The translations under genes and the position numbers were made by a program. A DNA stretch of 64,000 nt, from NCBI RefSeq assembly GCF_004005845.1, contig NZ_SADE01000003.1, positions 434,001 through 498,000 on the forward strand, read 5' to 3'. How positions within the stretch are numbered: the stretch's first letter is position 1; each line of letters opens with the position of its first letter. Below, one piece after another: positions 27,190 to 38,578 of the stretch. Source of the DNA: Hwanghaeella grinnelliae. Its GTDB lineage: Bacteria > Pseudomonadota > Alphaproteobacteria > UBA8366 > Aestuariispiraceae. The notes under the pieces are model-generated. The model ran no database searches and was not told the DNA's origin. It saw only the letters and a list, made by a program, of their open reading frames with translations.

Positions 27190-28098
27190 ATGTCGGCGAC
27201 ATTCGACGATCGCGATGGATACATCTGGTTCAACGGTGAAATGAAGCCGTGGCGCGAGAGCAACGTTCATATTCTGTCCCACGCGATGCATTACGCGTCC
27301 GCCGTGTTCGAGGGCGAGCGCGTTTATGGCGGCAACATTTTCAAGCTGACCGAACATTCGCAACGCCTGGCCCGGTCCGGCGAATTGCTGGATTTCCAGA
27401 TTCCCTACACCGTTGAAGAAATCGACGCCGCCTGCAACGCGGTCGTAAAGGCGAACAATATCGTCGACGGCTATGTCCGCCCGATCGCTTGGCGCGGGTC
27501 GGAAATGATGGGCGTGTCGGCGCAGAGCACGCGCATCAATGTCGCCATCGCGGCTTGGGAATGGCCGTCCTATTTCTCACCCGAAGCACGCATGAAGGGC
27601 TTGCGGATGCAGATTTCCGATTGGCAGCGCCCGGCCCCGACCACCGCGCCGACCGCCAGCAAGGCAGCGGGTCTGTACATGATCTGCACGCTTTCAAAGC
27701 ACAAAGCGGAAGCAGCCGGTTATAACGACGCCCTTATGATGGATTACCGCGGCCTGGTTGCGGAAGCCACAGGCGCCAACATCTTCTTCCTGATGGACGG
27801 CAAACTGCACACACCGACGCCCGATTGCTTCCTGGACGGCATCACCCGCCGCACGGTCATCGACCTTGCGAAACGCGAGGGGATCGACGTCGTCGAGCGG
27901 CATATCCAGCCGGAAGAACTGTCGAACGCGACGGAAGCCTTCCTGACCGGCACAGCCGTCGAGGTTACGCCGATTTCGGAAATCGGGCCCTACAAGTTCA
28001 CGCCCGGCCAGTTGAGCCAGACATTGATGGGCGCCTATGACCACGAAGTCCGCCGGACCGACGATCGCGCAGCCCTCGTCAGCACAAGCGCCGCTTAA
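27190..28098 (+). CDS. ilvE: Branched-chain amino acid aminotransferase
   Basis: A 302-residue fold-type IV PLP enzyme catalysing the last step of valine, leucine and isoleucine synthesis. Family blocks include WFNGEMKPWRESNVHILSHA, HYASAVFEGERVY, the SKAAGLYM region with the PLP lysine, EATGANIFF and the C-terminal FLTGTAVEVTPI. The ATG follows GGAG. The following MBL gene is 29 nt away, on the same strand. Confidence 0.95.
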   Translation: MSATFDDRDGYIWFNGEMKPWRESNVHILSHAMHYASAVFEGERVYGGNIFKLTEHSQRLARSGELLDFQIPYTVEEIDAACNAVVKANNIVDGYVRPIAWRGSEMMGVSAQSTRINVAIAAWEWPSYFSPEARMKGLRMQISDWQRPAPTTAPTASKAAGLYMICTLSKHKAEAAGYNDALMMDYRGLVAEATGANIFFLMDGKLHTPTPDCFLDGITRRTVIDLAKREGIDVVERHIQPEELSNATEAFLTGTAVEVTPISEIGPYKFTPGQLSQTLMGAYDHEVRRTDDRAALVSTSAA

Positions 28099-28127
28099 AC
28101 AATCGCCTTCGGGCAGGGGTTATCGCC

Positions 28128-28901
28128 ATGCCGTTTGAAGTCGCCGACCGCTGGTTCGATTTCAAACGCATGGACGATGGCATCACCCATATTTGGGAAC
28201 CGTATGTCATACCGCTTATGCGGTGCAATATCTGGCATGTTCGCGGCCGTGACCGGGACATGATCGTGGATACGGGGATGGGCGTCGTATCGCTCCGCGA
28301 CGCCACCCGTCATCTGCTGGACAAGCCTGTCATGGCGGCGGCGACCCACGCCCATATCGACCATGTCGGCTCACATCACGAATTCGACGAATGCCTGGTC
28401 CACCGGCTGGAAGAAAAAGATCTGGCCGAGCCCTATTGGGAAAAAAGCCTTTATCTCGAAAACGAAGACCTTGTCCGTCAGCTTGCGGAGTCCGGCTATC
28501 ATTGCGACATGGGCCAATGCTATATCGACGCCCTGCCGCATGAAGGCTACGACCCCGGCGCCTATGCCCTGCAGGGCAGCAAGGCGACCCGCGTGGTCGA
28601 GGACGGCGATATCGTCGATCTGGGTGATCGCCAATTTCAAGTGATCCACATTCCCGGCCATTCGCCGGGATCGATAGGGTTATGGGAAGAAGCCACCGGC
28701 ATCTTCTTTTCCGGCGACTGCATTTATGACGGCCCGCTTCTGGACGGATTCTCGGACTCGAACATCACCGATTACATCGCCAGCATGAAACGCCTGCGCG
28801 ACCTGCCCGTCCGCGTCGTCCATGCGGGGCATGACCCCAGCTTCGGGCGCGAACGCCTGCTGGAATTGATCGACGCGTATTTGGACCTGCGGGACAACTG
28901 A
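28128..28901 (+). CDS. MBL-fold metallo-hydrolase
   Basis: A 257-residue metallo-beta-lactamase-fold enzyme. The first metal motif is THAHIDHVGSHHEF (HxHxDH), followed by VIHIPGHSPGS, the FSGDCIYDG Asp and a C-terminal VHAGHDPSFGRERL. The N-terminal WEPYVIPLMRCNIWHVRGRDRDMIVDTGMG is typical of the group that includes glyoxalase II-like and lactonase-like enzymes. The substrate is not apparent. It probably shares a transcript with ilvE. Confidence 0.88.
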   Translation: MPFEVADRWFDFKRMDDGITHIWEPYVIPLMRCNIWHVRGRDRDMIVDTGMGVVSLRDATRHLLDKPVMAAATHAHIDHVGSHHEFDECLVHRLEEKDLAEPYWEKSLYLENEDLVRQLAESGYHCDMGQCYIDALPHEGYDPGAYALQGSKATRVVEDGDIVDLGDRQFQVIHIPGHSPGSIGLWEEATGIFFSGDCIYDGPLLDGFSDSNITDYIASMKRLRDLPVRVVHAGHDPSFGRERLLELIDAYLDLRDN

Positions 28902-28998
28902 TCCCGCCCACAGCGGCATTGCCTTGTCTTCCAAAGATCGTTTTTCCAATCTATCGTCAGGCAAAACAGCATATACCTGAAATGGGGGAGGATTTTCC

Positions 28999-29868
28999 AT
29001 GGAAGTCGGGATTATCGGCGTCGGCCTGATGGGGCACGGGATCGCCCGAAACGTCATGTTGAAGGGCGAGCACAAGCTGACCTTCCTCAACCATCCGGGT
29101 AATCAACCGGTTGACGAATTACTCTCCCTGGGCGCGACGGCGAAAGACAAACCGGCTGATGTGGCCTCGTCGGCGGATATTCTCATCCTCTGCGTCACCG
29201 GCTCCCCTCAGGTTGAGGCAATCCTGACCGGAGAGGACAATATTTTACCGGGCTTGCGTCCGAATGCGATTGTGGTGGATTGCTCAACCGCTCTTCCCGA
29301 GTCGACGGTGCGGATGGCGGAAATTGTGACGGGGGCCGGTGCGCGTTTCCTTGACGCACCGATGACGCGCCTGCCGCAGCACGCCCATGCGGGTACGCTG
29401 AACCTGCTGGTCGGCGGCGACCCCGCCGTGTTGGCGGAAGTCTCGCCCATCCTCGATTGCTTTGCCGAGAATGTGACCCATGTCGGACCGGTGGGAACGG
29501 GCCATCGGATGAAGCTGCTTCACAACTATGTCTCAATCGGCTTCATGACCCTGCTGGCGGAAGCGGCGGCACAGTCGAACGATGCCGGCGTCGATCCCAA
29601 GACTTTCATCCATGTGCTTGAGACCGGCGGCGGCGGCGGTGCCGCGCTCGACCGCCTGGGCCCCGCCATCCTGGAAGAGGCAAGGGACTCCGTCCCCTTC
29701 TTCGTCGGCAACGGTGTGAAGGATATCAGCTACTACCTCTCCATGTCCGAAACCGCCGGTGCCCAAGCGACCGTCGCCGACGGCGTCCTCACCGCCTTAA
29801 AGTCCATCGCGGACCAAGGCCACGGTCAGGACTTCATGTCCGACCTCGTCGCGCATTTTCGGAAGTGA
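28999..29868 (+). CDS. Beta-hydroxyacid dehydrogenase (HIBADH family)
   Basis: A 289-residue NAD(P)-dependent dehydrogenase of the 3-hydroxyisobutyrate / tartronate semialdehyde reductase family. It has the Rossmann motif GIIGVGLMGHGIARN and the substrate motif VDCSTALPESTV. DAPMTRLPQHAHAGTLNLLVGG replaces the more usual DAPVSGG. The catalytic Lys region is HRMKLLHNYVSIG. AGGAGG-like sequence precedes the ATG. Compare the related enzyme at 38989-39891. The substrate is unknown. Confidence 0.88.
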   Translation: MEVGIIGVGLMGHGIARNVMLKGEHKLTFLNHPGNQPVDELLSLGATAKDKPADVASSADILILCVTGSPQVEAILTGEDNILPGLRPNAIVVDCSTALPESTVRMAEIVTGAGARFLDAPMTRLPQHAHAGTLNLLVGGDPAVLAEVSPILDCFAENVTHVGPVGTGHRMKLLHNYVSIGFMTLLAEAAAQSNDAGVDPKTFIHVLETGGGGGAALDRLGPAILEEARDSVPFFVGNGVKDISYYLSMSETAGAQATVADGVLTALKSIADQGHGQDFMSDLVAHFRK

Positions 29869-29897
29869 TGTCCCAGGCTGTTTGGCCCAGTTTCATC

Positions 29898-31658
29898 CTA
29901 GCCTTCGGTCTTTTCCGAAAGACCGGATAAGACCGCGACGACGTCGTCCAACCCGTTGCAGGGGATTGCGCCCAATTCCCTCAACTCCCGCGTCACGTCC
30001 ACCGGCAGGTCGGAATTGGTTTCTTTGGGAACCTCGTTCAAACGCCCTCCAACAATGACCGGCAATCGAAGGCCACGCGCCGCGACGGATGCCAGAACCT
30101 TTTCCGTATAGCTGCGCGCGACGCCGTTATAGGTCGACACTGCGATCAGGTCCGCGCCGCCCGTGACCGCCCGGTCGACAAGGATGTCCGGATCGACCGA
30201 TACGCCGCCGTCGACGATCTGCACACCCAGGCCCGCCAGGGATTGCTCGACCAGATATTTTCCGTGTTCGTGAACGTCGCTTGTCCCGACGCATGCTGTC
30301 AGGCCGCGCGGTGAGATGCGCTTTGCGTCATCGGCATGTATGGCGACCCACTCGGCGGCTTTTTCATCCAGTTCCCGCGCCCATTCGGCCAGGATCATCG
30401 GCGCCCTGCGGTCGTCGGTTGTTGGACCAGGACCAAACGCGGCTTCCAACCGTTTCGGGCCCATGCGCCGGATCGCCAAAAGCATTTCGGCCGGATCCTG
30501 GATATCGATCCCGATTTCGCCCAACCCAGCAAGAACATTCGCCGCGAAGACACGCCCACCCGCGACCATGCGATCGGCCATTACCTCAATCTGCGACCAA
30601 TCGATCAGCGCCTCATAGGCAGGTGCATGGTCGGCGAGGCGGTGAGCGAAAGTTTGCGCGTCGATGATTTCCTGAACATCGGGAATGCGCTGGTTCTCGG
30701 TCACCGGTACGGGATTGATCGCATGCCCGGACGGCCAACGTCTTTGGGCCGCGATATCAGCGAGGAGGTAGTTGGCGAGGCTAGCGTAGTTCCCAGCCTC
30801 CGTCGATTGGTAGGAGACCGTATTGCCGAAAATCATCGTGCCCGGCGTATCCGTCACCTGGACGAGCGCCGCGTGAAAGGCCATTCGCGACAGCGGGTCC
30901 GAGAAATGATGCCCATAGCAATGGGACAGACGCGCCCCGATCAGGTCTTCCACGATGTGCTTTTCCACCAGAACCATGCCCAGGCTGCAGCACATATCCA
31001 GGAACAAACCTGCGAAGCCGTCATCCAAGTTGGAGTGAACCAGGATGTCCGCATCAAATTCCTCTTTTTGGGCGGCGATCAGGCCCAGCGCCGTGACGGT
31101 CGCTTCGGTCGTCGCCACGTCGTCGTCCCAACCGGGCAGGCGGAAGGTGAAGTACTGACCAAGATTGCCGAGCGCGGTCGCGCCCGCTTCCAGCGCCGCC
31201 CGCGTATTTTCCAGGGCCCCAGGCAAGCCCAGCATGAAATCGCCGAAATGGGTCGCGGCTGGGACCGCTTCGGTGATGCGCCTGAAATCGCCCGGATCGG
31301 TCAGAACGATACCCGTGCCGCGCGGCGCGTCGGCGCGCATGGCTTGCGGGTAACCCATCGACCAATCCAGCGTGATGCCGAAACGGTCCACGGTCACACC
31401 CAAATCCCGGCACCGTCCATGAACCTGCGCCATCGCTTCCAACGTCCGGTCCAGGCTTCTGAATCCGATATGGGCGTGCTGCATGATCCGGCCGGTGGTT
31501 GCCGTTTTATAGACGACCTCAGACGGAACCTCGGCTTCTCGCAGAAAGCGGCTGGGCTTGAAGGACGTATTGCCCGCAAGCGCTTTCCCGCGCGCCAGCA
31601 ACTCGGCGCCCGGCGACAATGTTTCGGGGATTAGATCCTTGCGGGTTGGAAAAGTCAT
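29898..31658 (-). CDS. Glutamate-mutase-epsilon-like barrel fused to a B12-binding domain
   Basis: A 586-residue protein. The C-terminal 130 residues are a cobalamin-binding Rossmann domain with the DxHxxG motif at 461-466 (SDVHEHGKYL), a SVDPD/GADLIAVSTYNG block and IVGGRLNE, indicating base-off/His-on B12 binding. The upstream 400 residues look like the epsilon-subunit barrel of methylaspartate (glutamate) mutase, with LPGALENTRAALEAGA and GNLGQYFTFR. In clostridial glutamate mutase the two parts are separate proteins (GlmE and GlmS); here they are fused, barrel first. The substrate is unknown. It is divergent from a ProC-like reductase, and a cobalamin riboswitch with bluB follows that gene. 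I chose the ATG at 31658; a longer frame begins at 31739 but has unlikely composition. Confidence 0.78.
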   Translation of the reverse strand: MTFPTRKDLIPETLSPGAELLARGKALAGNTSFKPSRFLREAEVPSEVVYKTATTGRIMQHAHIGFRSLDRTLEAMAQVHGRCRDLGVTVDRFGITLDWSMGYPQAMRADAPRGTGIVLTDPGDFRRITEAVPAATHFGDFMLGLPGALENTRAALEAGATALGNLGQYFTFRLPGWDDDVATTEATVTALGLIAAQKEEFDADILVHSNLDDGFAGLFLDMCCSLGMVLVEKHIVEDLIGARLSHCYGHHFSDPLSRMAFHAALVQVTDTPGTMIFGNTVSYQSTEAGNYASLANYLLADIAAQRRWPSGHAINPVPVTENQRIPDVQEIIDAQTFAHRLADHAPAYEALIDWSQIEVMADRMVAGGRVFAANVLAGLGEIGIDIQDPAEMLLAIRRMGPKRLEAAFGPGPTTDDRRAPMILAEWARELDEKAAEWVAIHADDAKRISPRGLTACVGTSDVHEHGKYLVEQSLAGLGVQIVDGGVSVDPDILVDRAVTGGADLIAVSTYNGVARSYTEKVLASVAARGLRLPVIVGGRLNEVPKETNSDLPVDVTRELRELGAIPCNGLDDVVAVLSGLSEKTEG

Positions 31659-31768
31659 CGCATCAGTATTCAGCCGACCGCGCCAAAAGCAACCGACAAG
31701 CGTTCGACAAAAATGCGCCCGCGCTCTAGTGTCCCGCACCCCAAACTAACGAAAATTCGGTATCAGCG

Positions 31769-32539
31769 ATGAATGACACCACCCAACGCATCGGCTTCCT
31801 CGGGGTCGGCCATTTGGCCCGCTGCCTGATCGCCGGATTCCTGAAATCAGGCCTGCCCGCCGACCGGTTGATGCTGTCGCCGCGGGGACAGGCCCCAGCC
31901 ATTGCCGCCGAGCAAGGCTTGGTGTTGGCAGAGTCGAACGAAGCCTTGGTGGAGGCTTGCGAAATCGTCATCCTCGCCGTCCGTCCCGCCGATGCAGCCA
32001 AGGCGGTTGCAGGGCTTCCCTGGCGAGACGACCAGGTGCTGATCTCCGCCTGCGCGGGCGTTCCCATCGCAGCGCTCGCGGAACAGGCCGCCAGACCCCG
32101 GATCGTGCGGATCATGCCCGTGACTGCCGCTGAGATCTGCGCCAGCCCGACCGTCTGTTATCCGGCCTCCCCCGATATCACGGACCTCATCGCCAGGCTG
32201 GGCTCGGTCATCCCACTTTCAGGGGAAGCTGATTTCGAAACGGCAACGGTCAGCGCTGCGGTCTACGGATGGGTTCAGAAGCTGATACAAATTTCCGCCG
32301 ACTGGTCCGCCGAACAGGGGCTGTCCCGCGAGGCGGCACGGCAACTTTCAGCAGGCATCTTCATCGCCGCCGGCCAAACCGTCGCGGCCAGCGAGGAACC
32401 CATGGAAGACTTGCTGGCGCATCTGGCCACCCCCGGCGGGATCACGGAACTGGGGTTGAAACATCTGGAAGCCCAAATGGTTGACCAAGCCTGGGCCGGC
32501 GCTTGCGACGCTGTGCTGGACCGGTTGACGAAAGACTGA
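31769..32539 (+). CDS. Diverged ProC-like NAD(P)-binding oxidoreductase
   Basis: A 256-residue paralogue of pyrroline-5-carboxylate reductase. It keeps the Rossmann motif (GFLGVGHLARCLIAGF), AVRPADAAKAV and a late TPGGITELGLKHLE block. It lacks the MPNTP and SGSGPAY motifs seen in the true ProC at 20056-20877, having MPVTAAEI and SAAVYGWVQKL instead. Its substrate is therefore probably not pyrroline-5-carboxylate. It shares a 110-nt divergent promoter region with the B12 fusion protein, suggesting that the two work together. The bluB riboswitch begins soon after its stop. Confidence 0.8.
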   Translation: MNDTTQRIGFLGVGHLARCLIAGFLKSGLPADRLMLSPRGQAPAIAAEQGLVLAESNEALVEACEIVILAVRPADAAKAVAGLPWRDDQVLISACAGVPIAALAEQAARPRIVRIMPVTAAEICASPTVCYPASPDITDLIARLGSVIPLSGEADFETATVSAAVYGWVQKLIQISADWSAEQGLSREAARQLSAGIFIAAGQTVAASEEPMEDLLAHLATPGGITELGLKHLEAQMVDQAWAGACDAVLDRLTKD

Positions 32540-32567
32540 CCGAAACGCTTGCGGCGGCGCCCTGTAA

Positions 32568-34682
<2,115 letters not shown>

Positions 34683-34686
<4 letters not shown>

Positions 34687-35660
34687 GATGGGACTTTTCG
34701 AGACGGGTCCGCGGCATAATTGTCCGACGCGCCGGTCATCAAATGGATGAACGCTTCTTCCAAACCCGTTGACCGTTCCGAAACGTGTACACCGTCCTGC
34801 CCGTCCAACGCCTTCACGGCGGCCGCCAATTGTGCCTTGTCGGTCCCGGATGCATGCAGAACCGACCCAAAGCGAGCAACCTGTTCGACACCCGGCGCAT
34901 CTTCCAAGGCTTCTTCCAGCGCGCGCAGATCGGGACCCGATATTTCGAAAGTAGAAAGCCCGACGATGGACGGGATTTCACGCGACGCCCCGTCGATCAG
35001 CTTTCGACCGTAGGCGATGTAGGCGATGTGATCGCACTGCACAGCCTCGTCCATGTAATGGGTCGAGACCAACACAGTGACGCCGTTATCCGCCAGCGAT
35101 CGGATCTCGCGCCAAAAATCCCGCCGCGCCTTCGGGTCGACACCCGCCGTCGGTTCATCCAACAACAGCAGTTCGGGGTCGTGAATCATGCAAGCGGCAA
35201 GCGCCAGGCGTTGTTTCCAACCACCGGACAAAGTCCCCGCCAATTGCTTCGCCCGGTCGGCGAGGCCTAGATCCTCCAACGCTAGGGTGACGCGTTGGCG
35301 GCGCTTCGGCATGCGGTACATCCGCGCCATGAAATCCAGGTTCTCGCGAATGGAAAGATCTTCATACAGAGAGAAACGCTGCGTCATATAGCCGACACGC
35401 GCCTTGATCTCACTCGCCTGGCGGACAATGTCGTATCCCAGGCATTTGCCGGTTCCACCATCCGGTGTCAGCAATCCGCACATCATCCGGATCGTCGTTG
35501 TCTTTCCGCTGCCGTTCGGCCCCAGGAAGCCGTATATCGCGCCGCGCGGCACAGACATGTCGAACCCGTCGACAACAAGTTTGTCGCCGAAACGCTTTGT
35601 CAGGTTCCTTACGTCGATAACAGGTGGGGCGCCTGCCCCTTCAGGGCCGGCCGATGTCAT
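34683..35660 (-). CDS. ABC exporter ATP-binding protein
   Basis: A 325-residue ATPase with Walker A GPNGSGKTTTIRM, signature LSGGWKQRLALA and Walker B LLLLDEPTAGVD. The C-terminal 90 residues are the regulatory extension seen in DrrA/YbhF-type ATPases. E. coli YbhF has two ATPase domains; this one has a single domain and would work as a dimer. The ATG overlaps the HlyD-like stop by 4 nt. Confidence 0.95.
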
Positions 35661-36616
35661 TGCGGTTCGGCTTCCACCGTAATCGGCTGACCGGGCAGAA
35701 GATTTTTCATCTCCCGCTCCAAGGGAATTGCCTTGGTCATATAGACCAACCTATGGCGTTCTTCCCGGCTGTAGATCACCGGCGGGGTAAATTCCGATTC
35801 CGAGGCGACGCTGACGATCTTCGCCTCAAACGGCGCGCCACAGCCGTCGCAGTCGACCCGCACGATACGCCCCACATTGAATTCTCCGCGCCGTTCTTCC
35901 GGCACGAAGAAGCGTATTTCCAACGATTTCGGCGGCTGTATCGACAGAACCGGCTTCGACGGACCGCTCACCTCCCCAGGGTCGAGATACCGGCGTTCGA
36001 CCCGGCCTGCCACCGGCGCATCGACGCTGTACTTTTCCAAGGTGATCACCGCCCGTTCCACGGCGGCCTTCGCTGCGGCCAAATCCGCGTTGGCGGCAAC
36101 GACTTGCTGCGCCCGAGCGGGCAGGCGCGCCACGGCAAGTTCCGCTTCGAGCTGCGAGACATGCGCCTCCGCCGTCTCATACGCCGTCTTGTCGTTTTCC
36201 AACGCGGTTTCGGATGCGACCCCTGAAATCGTCAGCCGTGCGGTTCGATCATAGTCGCGCTTCGCCTTGTCGCGGGTTATCCGCGCCTCAGCCACATTCG
36301 CTTCGATCACCCGCAGTTCTTCCGGCCTGCTGCCGGTTTGCAGATTTGCGAGTTGGGCCGCCACCGCCCGTTCTTCCGCCTGCGCGGCGGTCAAGGCCGA
36401 CAAGGCATCCGCCTGATCCAGGTTGAACAGAATATCGCCTTCCTCGACCATGTCCCCTTCTCCTACGGATATGGAAACAATTCGCTGGGTCACCACCGGT
36501 GCGACATAGATGACGTTCGCCTCGATATAACCATGCAGGACCGGGTCCATCGGGGGATTAAAGAATGCAGCGACCATCGCGAAGAAACCTGCGAATGCGG
36601 CGATAATGTCGCTCAT
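35657..36616 (-). CDS. HlyD-family membrane fusion protein
   Basis: A 319-residue periplasmic adaptor of the YbhG/YhiI type. It has an N-terminal membrane anchor (about 3-20), a lipoyl-like half (YVAPVVTQRIVSISVGEGDMVEEGD), an alpha-helical hairpin over about 75-185, and a second lipoyl and beta-barrel part (VDAPVAGRVERRYLDPGEVS). It would link the ABC permease to an outer-membrane channel. The start overlaps the TetR stop by 4 nt. Confidence 0.93.
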   Translation of the reverse strand: MSDIIAAFAGFFAMVAAFFNPPMDPVLHGYIEANVIYVAPVVTQRIVSISVGEGDMVEEGDILFNLDQADALSALTAAQAEERAVAAQLANLQTGSRPEELRVIEANVAEARITRDKAKRDYDRTARLTISGVASETALENDKTAYETAEAHVSQLEAELAVARLPARAQQVVAANADLAAAKAAVERAVITLEKYSVDAPVAGRVERRYLDPGEVSGPSKPVLSIQPPKSLEIRFFVPEERRGEFNVGRIVRVDCDGCGAPFEAKIVSVASESEFTPPVIYSREERHRLVYMTKAIPLEREMKNLLPGQPITVEAEPQ

Positions 36617-37260
36617 GCCGCGTCCTTTCGCGCCCTCAACCCATTCATCACTATATCGATATGCTGGGCCACGAAATCCGCCTCGCTGACGCCCGGCGGC
36701 AGCCCGATGCCGAAGATCCGTCCCATAATGATATTGGCAATGATCGGCCCCATGACGCAGCGCATGGCGACCGCATTGTGGACCGGTCGCAATTGTCCGC
36801 AGGCGACCCCTTCCTCGAACAAAGCGGAAAAGGAGCCGACCGCCCGCGCGATGACTTCCTTGCGGTAGAATTCGGCCAGTTCCGGGAAGGACGCAGCCTC
36901 CGCGATAACAAGCAGGGGGATCGCTGCCCGTGTCGGGTCCTTCAACCGTGCCGCAATGGCCTGGACAAGGCCAGCGATCACCTTGGCGGGGTCACCCGAT
37001 CGTGATGCCGCGGCGGTCGCCGCCTCATCCACCAGCGGGCCGACCGCGCGGCGAACCAACGCTTCGAAGATGGTCTGCTTTGTCGGGAAATATTGATAAA
37101 CCGCCCCTTTGGAGATACCCGCCGCGGCGGCGATATCGTCCACCCGCGTGGCGGCGAAACCGCGTTCCATAAACAACCCGACAGCGGCATCCAGAACCTC
37201 GTCGGGGCGGTCGGCGGCCCGACGTCGAAACTTCGGGCCAGATTTGACGTTCGTGCTCAT
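36613..37260 (-). CDS. TetR-family regulator of export operon
   Basis: A 215-residue repressor whose helix-turn-helix spans about residues 15-60 (VGLFMERGFAATRVDDIAAAAGISKGAVYQYFPTK). It is the first gene of a four-gene operon with the adaptor, ATPase and permease, resembling the CecR-ybhGFSR set of E. coli. A palindrome lies 11 nt before the ATG, which suggests autorepression. The ATG has no clear ribosome binding site; the message may be nearly leaderless. Confidence 0.9.
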   Translation of the reverse strand: MSTNVKSGPKFRRRAADRPDEVLDAAVGLFMERGFAATRVDDIAAAAGISKGAVYQYFPTKQTIFEALVRRAVGPLVDEAATAAASRSGDPAKVIAGLVQAIAARLKDPTRAAIPLLVIAEAASFPELAEFYRKEVIARAVGSFSALFEEGVACGQLRPVHNAVAMRCVMGPIIANIIMGRIFGIGLPPGVSEADFVAQHIDIVMNGLRARKDAA

Positions 37261-37270
37261 ATTGAACAAA

Positions 37271-37292
37271 TAACTGACCGGTCGGTTAGTTA
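37271..37292. promoter_or_regulatory. TetR operator upstream of export operon
   Basis: A 22-bp imperfect palindrome, TAACTGACCGGTCGGTTAGTTA, with 18 of 22 positions symmetric. The ACCGGTCGGT core is a common TetR/AcrR-type operator pattern. It lies just before the TetR gene. Confidence 0.72.
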
Positions 37293-37346
37293 CAAGTTCG
37301 AAAGCACATCCCGGCGGGTGGCCACATGCCCGAGTGAGAAGGTTCC

Positions 37347-37718
37347 CTAGACGATGTCGTAGTGAAAGACCTTGGCGATAATCCGCCAGCCATCATCCGT
37401 CCGGATCAGGGAAAGAAAGTCCGTGAAGTATCGTTCCCCGATGGCGCAATTGACCCGCGCGACCGCCGTATTCGGCCCGGCAAAGTCGATGGATTGGATC
37501 GCGTCCTGCCGCTTTTCACCACGGGCCGCCGGCGGCTCCCGCTTGTCGACGACCGGGAAGTATTCATCCATGCCCAGGTTCACCAGGTCCGGCGCGGTTG
37601 CGCAGACATACCGCGCTTGGGGATGAAAGACGCGGCCGAGAATTTCCGTATCGCTGTGATACAGGCCGTCGAAATAGTTATTGAGGGTTTCCGTTACGCC
37701 GTCGAAATCCGGGCTCAT
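37347..37718 (-). CDS. NTF2-like (lumazine-binding/SnoaL-type) protein
   Basis: A 123-residue small cone-shaped-fold protein with TETLNNYFDGLYHSDTEILGRVFHP at the N-terminus and DFLSLIRTDDGWRIIAKVFHYD at the end. Such proteins are often small isomerases, hydratases or ligand binders. AGGAGAAG precedes the ATG. It lies between the TetR operator and the GST gene, 92 nt downstream of the GST stop on the same strand. Confidence 0.8.
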   Translation of the reverse strand: MSPDFDGVTETLNNYFDGLYHSDTEILGRVFHPQARYVCATAPDLVNLGMDEYFPVVDKREPPAARGEKRQDAIQSIDFAGPNTAVARVNCAIGERYFTDFLSLIRTDDGWRIIAKVFHYDIV

Positions 37719-37809
37719 CTTCTTCTCCTGCACAAGGGGTCCACTATAAGGTAAATTTGAAGGCCGTCTCGGCGAACAATCGGGTACCACCGAAACGGCC
37801 CTCTCCGAA

Positions 37810-38421
37810 CTAGCCAGTCAGACCTTCCGCCTGCATCGCCTTCATGACGGCGGGGCGCTGCGAAACGCGCTCGACAAAAGCCGCGACGTTCGGCCATCGG
37901 TCCAAACCGATCCCGGTCGGCACTGCCCAGGACGCGACCACGAAGTTATACGCGTCCGCGACCGTGAAATCCTTGCCCATGATGAATTCCCGTCCATCGG
38001 CAAGAACCCGTTCCAGATGCGCGAACTTCTTGAACAGTTTCGCAAGGGCAGCTTCCTTGACTTCACCTTCCGGCGGCGTATCCGCGAAGAAGGGTGCGAA
38101 ACTTTTGTGCAATTCCGACGCGGTGAAGTTCAATTGCTGTTGAAGGCGCACACGGTCAATCGAACCCGCCGCCGGCGCCAAACGGCTTTCCGGCGCTGTG
38201 TCGGCCAAGTATTGCAGAATCGCGGGCGCCTCGGTGAAAACATCGCCGTCCACGGACAGGGCCGGCACATAACCATCCGGATTGATACCGGCATAGTCAG
38301 CTCCGGTTTCCGTGACCCCTTTTTTGGCATCAACCTTTTCCATATCGAAACGCGCGCCGATTTCGTTCAGCGTAATATGGACGGCGAGAGAACAAGACCC
38401 AGGAATGTAGTAAAGCTTCAT
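37810..38421 (-). CDS. Beta-class glutathione S-transferase
   Basis: A 203-residue cytosolic GST. The N-terminal thioredoxin-like domain begins MKLYYIPGSCSLAVHI, where the Cys at position 10 is the beta-class active-site residue, and the cis-Pro segment is DGYVPALSVDGD. The helical domain ends at about 200 with AVMKAMQAEGL. The ATG at 38421 gives the exact family length; longer frames extend through the operator region. It is divergent from an HxlR regulator, which probably controls it. Confidence 0.93.
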   Translation of the reverse strand: MKLYYIPGSCSLAVHITLNEIGARFDMEKVDAKKGVTETGADYAGINPDGYVPALSVDGDVFTEAPAILQYLADTAPESRLAPAAGSIDRVRLQQQLNFTASELHKSFAPFFADTPPEGEVKEAALAKLFKKFAHLERVLADGREFIMGKDFTVADAYNFVVASWAVPTGIGLDRWPNVAAFVERVSQRPAVMKAMQAEGLTG

Positions 38422-38524
38422 TGTTTCAGTCTCCATTGATGAGGACGGGACAACCCATCCGGTTGAATACGGCGTGTCGGCCGTTGAAGAACAAAGTACC
38501 GTTTCGATTTCTATTGTAAATGAA

Positions 38525-38539
38525 GTATCCTTTTGATAC
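38525..38539. promoter_or_regulatory. Operator-like repeat in the GST/HxlR gap
   Basis: GTATC-N5-GATAC, perfect arms, lies between the divergent GST and HxlR genes, 40 nt before the regulator ATG. An outer pair, GTACCGTTT (38496-38504) and AAACGGTAAC (38557-38566), encloses it. Either could be bound by the HxlR protein. Confidence 0.5.
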
Positions 38540-38578
38540 CCCACTTTGTAGTTTCCAAACGGTAACCAGGCGGTACGC

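Noticed and set aside
30336-31634. Plus-strand open frame of 432 codons opposite the B12 fusion gene
   Set aside because: Its His- and Arg-rich composition is typical of a GC-rich shadow frame, and the minus strand encodes conserved B12 and barrel motifs.
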